This document shows positions 5,142 to 10,951 of a stretch of DNA of 10,951 nt, piece by piece; position 1 is the first letter of the stretch; the number at the start of each line of letters is the position of its first letter. Origin of the DNA: Bacteroidota bacterium (GTDB lineage: Bacteria > Bacteroidota > Bacteroidia > B-17B0 > Aurantibacillaceae); assembly GCA_025360565.1 (NCBI GenBank), contig JANYBY010000232.1:1-10951 (forward strand), in the 5' to 3' direction. Both the position numbers and the translations under genes were made by a program. Under the pieces are notes generated by a model, which did no database searches, was not told the origin of the DNA, and saw nothing but the letters and a program-made list of their open reading frames with translations.

Positions 5142-6887
5142 CTATGCATTAGATTGAACGTTAGAGGTTGATTTTCCGGATTCGCGTATTTTATTTAATT
5201 CTTCATTAACCAATTTACGCCTTTCGTTTAACTCATTAAATTTCGTTTTTTCCTGCTCAATTTTCGCTTCAAACTCTTTCATTAACGGGCTTCCTTTAGA
5301 ATGTTTAAAGAATCCCAAATTATTCTCAAACGTTTTTATGTTCCCGTTTATTTCGTCGCATTGTTTCTTTAAATAATCCGATTCTTTTCGCAATTGGTCA
5401 AAAGCGTTTTCGGATGAGGCCATACGCTCTAGTTTTGTTGTGAATTGAATGCTTCCTTTTTCTTCTTGCCCTAAATTCATTTTTTCGTAAAGAGCATCCA
5501 ATCTCATATAAAATATTTCATTTACACGTTTCTTTTCTTTTAAAGGCACAAGTCCTGCTGCGTTCCATTCAGCGGTAAACGCTTTTAACCGGGCACGATT
5601 AGCAACCTGATCTTCACCCGGCTCAAAAGCTGTTATGTGTGTAATAATTTCTTCTTTTTTCTGTAAATTGCCTTCGTATGAGGCATCTACGTTTTTAAAA
5701 TGCGCTTTCTTCGCGTCAAAAAAAGTATTACAGGCCAAACGAAATTTTTGATATAATTTTGGCTCTTCTTTATCACCGTTTGCTGGGTATTTTTTCCAAT
5801 CTTCCTGCAGTTTTATTAATGAGTTTGACGCCTTTTGCCAATCGCTACTGTTCTGTAAGGCTTCTGCTTGAGCAATTATGTCTGCTTTTAATTTTCGTAC
5901 TTCCGCAAATTTTTCATTCAACCCTGAAAAAAATTCTTTCTTTCTTTCAAAAAAACCGTCACACAACGATCTAAATTCTGCCCAGATCTTTTCATTGTCC
6001 TTTTCAGTTGTTCTGCCAACCGTTTTCCATTCGGCCTGCAGGTTTACCAACTGTTCGGTGGCGTTATTCCACTTACCAATATTGGTGATATCGGTATTAT
6101 TAATTATTTCTTTTGCTTTTTCAATTAAATTTAATTTTGACTGTAGATTGGTTTCCTTTTTTTCTTCAGCAGCGTTATAAAACGCTTTTATTTTTATGTA
6201 AGTTTCATCTAAGGCTGCTTTATATTCTTGTTTTAAATTTTCCCATTTATCGCCGGGCACAGGGCCAATTTCGTCCCACTCATTGCGGTATATTTTTACA
6301 AGACGTTCGGCTTCTTTAATATTTTCGAGTGATGGTACAGCTTTTAACTTTACGATCAATTCAGATTTATGCTCGAAATTCTTTTTTAGATCGTGCTCCT
6401 GTAGATCGCGGTAAATTTTTAAGTTATAATAAAAATCCTCAATGGCTTTGCTGTAATCGGCCTGAATCTCTTTGTATTTATGTGATGAAACAGGCCCGGT
6501 ATCCTTCCATTGCCCTTGTAATTCGCTCAGTTTTTTTATAGCTGCACCAACATTATCGCTTAAATGACTTAAGTCTTTTATTTTAGCTACAATTTCTTGC
6601 CGAATGGTTAAATTTTTTGCCTGATCTCCCGCAATCTTTACTTCGCTTTCCTTTTTTAATTTACTGAATTGTTCCAGTAAACTTTCAAATTTATGGTCTT
6701 CATCCTGTTTTGGATATTCAAACTCCTTTGCTTTGCCGCCCCCGTCAATAAAGGTTTGTTTGGCTTTTTCAAATTCAAGTGTCCATTGTTTTTGATACTC
6801 TTTTTGCAGAGCGCGCACGTCGTTAGCAACTTCAGCCGCGTCTTTTTCAAGCAAGGTTTCAAGTTGAGCAATTAATTCAGTCTTCAT
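5142..6887 (-). CDS. DUF349 repeat protein, five repeats
   Basis: A 581-residue, charged, almost entirely helical cytoplasmic protein without signal peptide or membrane segment. It contains five DUF349 units, each anchored by a Trp followed by a Gly/Pro turn and a long helix with aromatic pairs. The anchors are W127 (WKDTGPV), W204 (WDEIGPV), W287 (WKTVGRT), W364 (WKKYPAN) and W441 (WNAAGLV). Spacings are 77, 83, 77 and 77 residues, so the repeat is about 77 residues, with one 6-residue insertion between units 2 and 3. Unit 4 has lost the Gly. A coiled-coil segment (about 485-570) and a short Ser/Asn-rich tail follow. The biochemical role of DUF349 proteins is not established. The repeats suggest a scaffold or a nucleic-acid- or protein-binding solenoid. 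The best promoter in the window lies just upstream, and a small membrane protein gene follows in the same operon. Confidence 0.9.
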   Translation of the reverse strand: MKTELIAQLETLLEKDAAEVANDVRALQKEYQKQWTLEFEKAKQTFIDGGGKAKEFEYPKQDEDHKFESLLEQFSKLKKESEVKIAGDQAKNLTIRQEIVAKIKDLSHLSDNVGAAIKKLSELQGQWKDTGPVSSHKYKEIQADYSKAIEDFYYNLKIYRDLQEHDLKKNFEHKSELIVKLKAVPSLENIKEAERLVKIYRNEWDEIGPVPGDKWENLKQEYKAALDETYIKIKAFYNAAEEKKETNLQSKLNLIEKAKEIINNTDITNIGKWNNATEQLVNLQAEWKTVGRTTEKDNEKIWAEFRSLCDGFFERKKEFFSGLNEKFAEVRKLKADIIAQAEALQNSSDWQKASNSLIKLQEDWKKYPANGDKEEPKLYQKFRLACNTFFDAKKAHFKNVDASYEGNLQKKEEIITHITAFEPGEDQVANRARLKAFTAEWNAAGLVPLKEKKRVNEIFYMRLDALYEKMNLGQEEKGSIQFTTKLERMASSENAFDQLRKESDYLKKQCDEINGNIKTFENNLGFFKHSKGSPLMKEFEAKIEQEKTKFNELNERRKLVNEELNKIRESGKSTSNVQSNA

Positions 6888-6907
6888 TTATTTACTATAA
6901 GTAGTAC

Positions 6908-6938
6908 CAAAAATAAGGCATTCCGCATACTTTGCAAA
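6908..6938 (-). promoter_or_regulatory. Bacteroidota promoter of the DUF349 operon
   Basis: On the minus strand, TTTG (6938-6935) is followed after 19 bases by TATTTTTG (6915-6908). These match the -33 TTTG and -7 TAnnTTTG consensus fully and with normal spacing. The start site would be near 6901-6905, giving a leader of about 15 bases before the ATG at 6887. Confidence 0.7.
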
Positions 6939-6994
6939 GAATTTTATTATTGTTTTATCACAAAATTGGTTGTAAATTGTTCCAAAGGAGTTTC

Positions 6995-9853
6995 TTAAGT
7001 ACGATTACAGATCAAATTGTACGTACAATATTCGCAAATAGTGTCATCCGGTGTTTGTTTAAAATTGTTTTCGATTTGAAAAATACTCTCAATAAACTTT
7101 TCCAAATGCATTTCAAACTCATTAAATAGTTGAGAAGTGAGCGTTAATGGTTTCTTATCAGAACCTGTGATCAGCTTGGGTTCCGCTAAAAATTCCTTAA
7201 AAGGAACAATACCGGGCTGCATTTGTTCTGGTTTGCAATAATTGTTTTTATGAAGAAGCCAGGCATACATCCATAATTGGAATTGTTTGTTATAATTTAC
7301 ATTTTCAAAAAGATCTGCAAAATTTGTAAAACTAAATTTATCGGCTGTTTTAATTGAATTTTTATAATCTATTATCCTAAAAACCTGCCCAAATGAATCT
7401 ATCCTGTCAATTTTCCCTTTTATGTATACGGTTACTGGCGCTTTATTTAAATTAATTTGTATGGATGCGCCAAATTCTTTTTCCAGCTCTTTTAAATTTA
7501 AAGCCAGACCTTGTGTTTGTAACTGTTCAATTTTTACAACATCGTTTTGAATTAATTTTTCAACGTACAGTTTTATCACTTCGTATTGCAAAATATTTTT
7601 TCCCGAAAGTTCTTTGGTCTCAAAAAAAACTTCGAAACTTTGTTTAATAAGCGATTCGGTTTTCTTTAACTGTTCTTTCAAAAAGTTGACCTCAATTTGT
7701 TTTCCGATGGTATCCTTATATATGGTTTCAAGATTTAAATGTAAAATAGAGCCAAAGGTATTAGCTTCGGCACTTTCTTCTACCGTTTGTAATTCTTTTA
7801 AGCCAGCACCGTATCTGAAATAGAACTTTAAACTGCAGTCTTTGTAAACCAATAGGGCTGAGGGCGACAGGCCATTGTACTTATCATTGTTTTTAGCTTT
7901 TTTTAAAATAAGTTCGAGCGATTGTGATGTTTTTTCAATCTCAATTTTATTCCTTAATTTTTCGGGAATATTGAGAGAAGAGGCTACCGTTTCGCTGATG
8001 TTTATTGTTGGATTGTACTTTTTCAGTTCCAATTGTAACTGCGTAACAAACCTGCTTTTTTCACCTTTTCCAAAGGTATCTGTTTCGCTATCGTATGTAA
8101 TGGTAACCTCTTTTGCCCGTTGCAATAAGCGGTAAAAGTGATAAGAGTATATGGCATCTTTTTCAAGATAGAGTGGTAAACCAAAAGCACGCTTAAGATC
8201 GTTTGGAATGAAAGAATTTACACTTTTACCCGAAGGTAAAACGGATTCGTTTACATTTACCAAAATTAAATATTCAAAATCCAATGTACGCGATTCTAAC
8301 ACACCCATAATTTGTAATCCCCGCAAAGGCTCGCCAATAAAGGGCGCCGAGCTGTTACCTACAACTTGCGTAAACAATTGCTTAAAGGATCTGATATCGT
8401 GAAAATGCGGGTATTTTAAAAGTACTTCCGATAAACGGTTTAAATTTTTAATAAAGATCTCTAAATATTCCAGTTCCAAATAGATTTGATCGGATTTTTT
8501 ATTTTCGGTAAAAAATGTTTGTAGAGTTTGTAAACAGTTTAGCAGATCCGCTGATAGTTTTGTTACGTTTTCGCTTTCGATCAGGTAAGGTAAAACCATC
8601 TCACTATCATCACCAAAAAAATCGTTTAAATGTTTTTGAGAGATAAAAGAAATGTTACGGCTTATAATTGAATATATTACCTGATCTATATTTGCTTTGC
8701 AGTTTTTGGCCTTTAAATATGCGTTAAACAAAGGTTGGCGCAGCAGTGCAATAAGATCTTTAAAATATAATTGCTTGTGCTTTTTAGTTTGTTTTGAATA
8801 ATTGATCTGAATTTGTAAAAGGGCATCGATCAGGGCGAAGGTAGAAGTATATCGCAAAGGATATTCCATTGTTATATTCACAAATTCAACCTGGGCGGGT
8901 AACTGCTGCAACACGGGCCACAAGAGCTTTTCGTTAGCTAGCACTACAGCCACTTTATCTAACGGAATTTTGGCATCAATGTATTTTTGTATTGTTTGTT
9001 TTACAACCTGTGCCTGGCCAATTTGTTTTGGAACCGAAATAATTTCGATGGTTTTGTTTTGCAAAAAATGTTTATCAGTAAAAAAAGGTTCCTTTTGATT
9101 AAATACATTAAAATTATTCCTTAAAAATAATCCGGCCTCGTGGTTTTTATCGTTTAAGTAATATTCATCCGCATCCCAGATCAATTCGGCTTTTTTTTGC
9201 GCGTATAAATAATTAAATATTTTTAACTCGGCCGCGTTTAGCGCGTTAAACCCGCAAAATAAAATTTTGTGAAATTTATTCGGATACAAATTTGTGGTTA
9301 GATTTAAAACCGCGTGTTTGTAAGCTAATCCCTGATAAGCCCATTTATTACTTAGTAAAAAAGCGGAAAAATGTTTGTAAATAGCGCCAAGGCTATTCAT
9401 AAATTTTAAATAATTGACCTGAAACTCAGTTAAATTTTCTTCGCCAAGACTCCAATTCTCAATCACCTTAATGTCTTTTAAATTTTCGTAAAGTTGCTTC
9501 GAATCTGCCAAATACCGATCAATCTCGTTAAAATCCTGTAAGATCAATTGCCCCCATTTAGCAAAGCTGTCAAAGGTTTCGGCCTTATCGCCATAGCACA
9601 CTTTGTAGCTTTCGTAGAGATGGCACATCAAGTCAAGTTCCTCCAACACTTTTAATCCGCTTAATTCGGCAATTACCTCTTCGGCGCTAATAATGGTTGG
9701 CAGCCAAGTAGTTTTTTGGAAGGTTTGGCCAAGGTGTTGTTTTAAAAAAAGTGAGCCGCGTTTATTTGGCAGTACAATACAAAGATTTTCTATGTTATCT
9801 TTGTAGTGAGCATGAACGTGTTCGGCTATTAATTTTAAAAAAGGTTTTGACAT
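6995..9853 (-). CDS. AddB-like PD-(D/E)XK exonuclease with iron-sulfur staple
   Basis: A 952-residue cytoplasmic protein of the AddB/RecB-nuclease superfamily, expected to process double-strand DNA ends for recombination as the partner of an AddA-type helicase. The N-terminal half is a superfamily I helicase fold whose ATP site looks dead: the position of Walker A reads LPNKRGSLFL (28-37), without the GxGKT loop. An ESRTLDFEYLILVNVNE motif (520-536) is typical of the AddB helicase-like core. The C-terminal nuclease has a His in GSILH (705), GKIDRID (813-819), the catalytic Asp829-Tyr-Lys831 and a QLWMY motif (859-863). Four cysteines, C673, C940, C943 and C949, reproduce the AddB C...CxxCx5C iron-sulfur pattern, so the nuclease appears intact. 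The ATG at 9853 overlaps an ATG on the opposite strand. No AddA-like gene is adjacent within the window. Confidence 0.88.
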   Translation of the reverse strand: MSKPFLKLIAEHVHAHYKDNIENLCIVLPNKRGSLFLKQHLGQTFQKTTWLPTIISAEEVIAELSGLKVLEELDLMCHLYESYKVCYGDKAETFDSFAKWGQLILQDFNEIDRYLADSKQLYENLKDIKVIENWSLGEENLTEFQVNYLKFMNSLGAIYKHFSAFLLSNKWAYQGLAYKHAVLNLTTNLYPNKFHKILFCGFNALNAAELKIFNYLYAQKKAELIWDADEYYLNDKNHEAGLFLRNNFNVFNQKEPFFTDKHFLQNKTIEIISVPKQIGQAQVVKQTIQKYIDAKIPLDKVAVVLANEKLLWPVLQQLPAQVEFVNITMEYPLRYTSTFALIDALLQIQINYSKQTKKHKQLYFKDLIALLRQPLFNAYLKAKNCKANIDQVIYSIISRNISFISQKHLNDFFGDDSEMVLPYLIESENVTKLSADLLNCLQTLQTFFTENKKSDQIYLELEYLEIFIKNLNRLSEVLLKYPHFHDIRSFKQLFTQVVGNSSAPFIGEPLRGLQIMGVLESRTLDFEYLILVNVNESVLPSGKSVNSFIPNDLKRAFGLPLYLEKDAIYSYHFYRLLQRAKEVTITYDSETDTFGKGEKSRFVTQLQLELKKYNPTINISETVASSLNIPEKLRNKIEIEKTSQSLELILKKAKNNDKYNGLSPSALLVYKDCSLKFYFRYGAGLKELQTVEESAEANTFGSILHLNLETIYKDTIGKQIEVNFLKEQLKKTESLIKQSFEVFFETKELSGKNILQYEVIKLYVEKLIQNDVVKIEQLQTQGLALNLKELEKEFGASIQINLNKAPVTVYIKGKIDRIDSFGQVFRIIDYKNSIKTADKFSFTNFADLFENVNYNKQFQLWMYAWLLHKNNYCKPEQMQPGIVPFKEFLAEPKLITGSDKKPLTLTSQLFNEFEMHLEKFIESIFQIENNFKQTPDDTICEYCTYNLICNRT
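9796..9803 (+). promoter_or_regulatory. Possible -7 box for the short plus-strand gene, inside the AddB-like CDS
   Basis: TATCTTTG at 9796-9803 is identical to the -7 box used ahead of the gene at 2768 and points toward the plus-strand gene starting at 9852/9867. It lies in the first codons of the oppositely oriented nuclease gene. The nearest TTTG (9765-9768) is 27 bases away, too far for a normal -33 element, so the call is weak. Confidence 0.35.
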
Positions 9854-9866
9854 GAGGCTTGAAGAT

Positions 9867-10100
9867 ATGAACTTTCCGGTTTACCGTAAGTATAAAAACG
9901 ATAAGAGTTATTTTAAAATTATAAACCCCGGTTTGTTTGAAGAAATTCAGCTAATTGGCGCAAAAAAAATTATTAAACAAACCGAAGCAAAATTATTTCC
10001 GGAAAAGAATTTTATTAACGACTTACTTTTTAATTTTAAGGAAATGGCCGAAGAAATAGGAGCAGAGGAGTATGCACGGGTATTGGGTAGTGAGATATGA
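9867..10100 (+). CDS. Short conserved hypothetical protein (77 aa)
   Basis: A small soluble protein whose start is either the ATG at 9852 (82 residues) or the ATG at 9867 (77 residues). I favour 9867, because the sequence from there, MNFPVYRKYKNDKSYFKI, looks like the N-terminus of a short protein type I associate with Bacteroidota, whereas MRLED upstream looks like chance. It contains a Tyr/Lys-rich beta start, a second strand LFEEIQLIGAKKI, a FPEKNFINDLL segment and an acidic helix (FKEMAEEIGAEEYARVL). There is no signal peptide, membrane segment or cysteine. The function is unknown. It is divergent from the AddB-like gene, with its leader inside that gene's 5' end, and converges on the DUF2461 gene with a gap of 19 bases. 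A role linked to the nuclease is possible from position only. Confidence 0.68.
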   Translation: MNFPVYRKYKNDKSYFKIINPGLFEEIQLIGAKKIIKQTEAKLFPEKNFINDLLFNFKEMAEEIGAEEYARVLGSEI

Positions 10101-10119
10101 GAATAACCTCAAACAAACT

Positions 10120-10770
10120 TTACTTCTCAGCCGGAACCCTTAAATACTCTAAAAACGGCATCATTGCTTTAAAACCGCTATTGATAAACTTAATATCGTT
10201 TATTTGTTTATCGTTTAACTCATGCGAAACGGTAAAATGCCTGTTCTTTAAAAGTTCAATTTGAGGGTGATTAGATTCGTAACCTTTTGGTGAAGTTTTT
10301 AATTTGTCATCGCCATCAATGCCATTAAAGTATTTTTTAAACGAAGGCGAACTTAAAATTTTTGAGATCGGTTTGGGATGGTAATCAATTTCCTGTCTAA
10401 TGGCTTGCAACAATTCGGGCGTTGGCATGTAAACTCCGCCTGCTAAAAAACTTTTTCCCGGTTCGCAATGCAAATAATAACCCGCGATAAGTGATTTTTT
10501 ACCGCCGGGATTGATGCTTGCGCCCATATTTGTTTTGTAGGGTGATTTATCTTTGCTAAAACGAACGTCTTTGTAAATTCTGAACACACATTGTTTTGCT
10601 GTTAAGGAAGGCTGAATTTTTTTATCGAATTTGGCAATACCAATAATTATTTTGTCAACATGCTCTTCAAACTCCTGTTTAGCCTGTAAATACAAGGCTT
10701 TATTAGCTTCAAACCAATCTTTATTATTGTTAGTGGAAAGCTGCTTTAAAAATTTTAAAACGGTTTGCAT
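10120..10770 (-). CDS. DUF2461 family protein
   Basis: A 216-residue cytoplasmic protein matching the DUF2461 family (TIGR02453 type) in length and motifs. These are NNNKDWFEANK near the N-terminus (14-24), the core FRIYKDVRFSKDKSPYKTN (63-81), GYYLH (97-101), GGVYMP (111-116), and a late segment with KGY and HF. The Arg/Lys-rich core with Asp-Lys-Ser-Pro-Tyr-Lys is the family hallmark. The biochemical function of this family is not established, and I see no catalytic signature to suggest one. The ATG follows the stop of the AI-2E transporter family gene after only 2 bases, so the two are co-transcribed and perhaps translationally coupled. It converges with the short plus-strand gene and no terminator is visible between them, so read-through antisense transcription is likely. 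Confidence 0.9.
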   Translation of the reverse strand: MQTVLKFLKQLSTNNNKDWFEANKALYLQAKQEFEEHVDKIIIGIAKFDKKIQPSLTAKQCVFRIYKDVRFSKDKSPYKTNMGASINPGGKKSLIAGYYLHCEPGKSFLAGGVYMPTPELLQAIRQEIDYHPKPISKILSSPSFKKYFNGIDGDDKLKTSPKGYESNHPQIELLKNRHFTVSHELNDKQINDIKFINSGFKAMMPFLEYLRVPAEK

Positions 10771-10772
10771 AA

Positions 10773-10951
10773 TTATTCGGGAATAGTATCGGTTATTTTT
10801 TTAAAAAACTTAAGGTGGGTTAAAAACTCTTTTGCAATAATTCTTAAAATGGTATAAGTAGGTAAAGCGATCACCATACCAAAGATGCCGCCAATTGTAC
10901 CTGCCATAAGGGTAACAATAAAAATTTCGAGCGGGTGGGCCCGAACAGATT
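10773..10951 (-). CDS. AI-2E family transporter, C-terminal end only (partial)
   Basis: The last 58 residues of a membrane protein whose start is beyond the window edge. The reading frame on the minus strand runs from 10949 and ends with TAA at 10775-10773. It reads VRAHPLEIFIVTLMAG, then a Gly-rich helix (GTIGGIFGMVIALP), then TYTILRIIAKEF and a basic tail ending in DTIPE. The His-Pro-Leu motif followed by a hydrophobic helix, Gly-Gly-x-x-Gly-Met-Val-x-Ala-x-Pro and a Leu-Arg segment is the characteristic end of AI-2E family (PF01594, PerM/TqsA-like) inner-membrane transporters. Many family members have been tied to ion or proton antiport rather than autoinducer export, so the cargo is open. 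It is immediately followed by the DUF2461 gene. Confidence 0.8.
   Translation of the reverse strand, partial: SVRAHPLEIFIVTLMAGTIGGIFGMVIALPTYTILRIIAKEFLTHLKFFKKITDTIPE

Noticed and set aside
5759..6875. Several plus-strand open frames opposite the DUF349 gene, some looking hydrophobic
   Set aside because: They are antisense to a periodic, well-supported repeat protein. Hydrophobic runs are expected from the complement of Lys/Glu-rich codons.
6961..6990. Possible terminator after the AddB-like gene on the minus strand
   Set aside because: Only about 4 bp of TTGG/CCAA pairing with a long loop and a short T-run, which is not enough to call.
7465..8402. Plus-strand open frames opposite the AddB-like gene
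   Set aside because: They are shadow frames; the minus-strand protein has intact nuclease and cysteine motifs across this span.
1..10951. CRISPR array, tRNA/rRNA, insertion sequence or prophage remnants
   Set aside because: I found no regularly spaced direct repeats, no cloverleaf or rRNA-like stretches and no transposase, integrase or phage motifs on either strand.

Overview
The window looks like a chromosomal segment from a Bacteroidota bacterium (Flavobacteriia/Sphingobacteriia-like; no genus can be assigned from this sequence). The evidence is AT-rich DNA, a secreted subtilase with a type IX secretion C-terminal tail, several TAnnTTTG-type -7 promoter boxes, no clear Shine-Dalgarno sequences before most starts, and families common in that phylum (DUF349 repeats, MORN_2 repeats, DUF2461, AddB-like nuclease). 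I see no transposase, integrase, phage gene, tRNA, rRNA or CRISPR array.

Left part, plus strand (1-2626): the 3' portion of an S8 peptidase with a sorting tail, an MFS transporter 4 bases later, and a small CoA-binding protein whose ATG overlaps the transporter stop. The tight spacing suggests one transcript. A promoter at about 2726-2757 then drives a secreted MORN_2-repeat protein (start reassigned to 2768) with a nearly absent leader.

Middle (3512-4911): a small-gene region. It holds two tandem, paralogous, very short lipoproteins of 42 and 39 residues sharing a Cys-x-Thr-His-x-Lys-Cys-Pro-Ala-Tyr core. A UCCG-loop hairpin and a Rho-independent terminator follow them. Next come an 81-residue Cys/His-rich protein and a 121-residue secreted protein. 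From 4824 down to 4723 on the minus strand lies a compact unit with a perfect -7 box, two hairpins and a terminator, which I read as a candidate small RNA or attenuator.

Right part, mainly minus strand (4912-10951): a five-repeat DUF349 protein and a small two-helix membrane protein form an operon behind the best promoter in the window. Upstream is a 952-residue AddB-like PD-(D/E)XK nuclease with a complete iron-sulfur cysteine set. Its start codon overlaps, head to head, an ATG of a short plus-strand gene. That gene converges on a DUF2461 gene, which follows directly after the end of an AI-2E family membrane protein cut by the window edge.

Most genes are ordinary members of known families. 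The parts most likely to be undescribed are the tandem mini-lipoproteins with their structured 3' end, the minus-strand hairpin unit at 4723-4831, and the overlapping divergent starts at the AddB-like gene.
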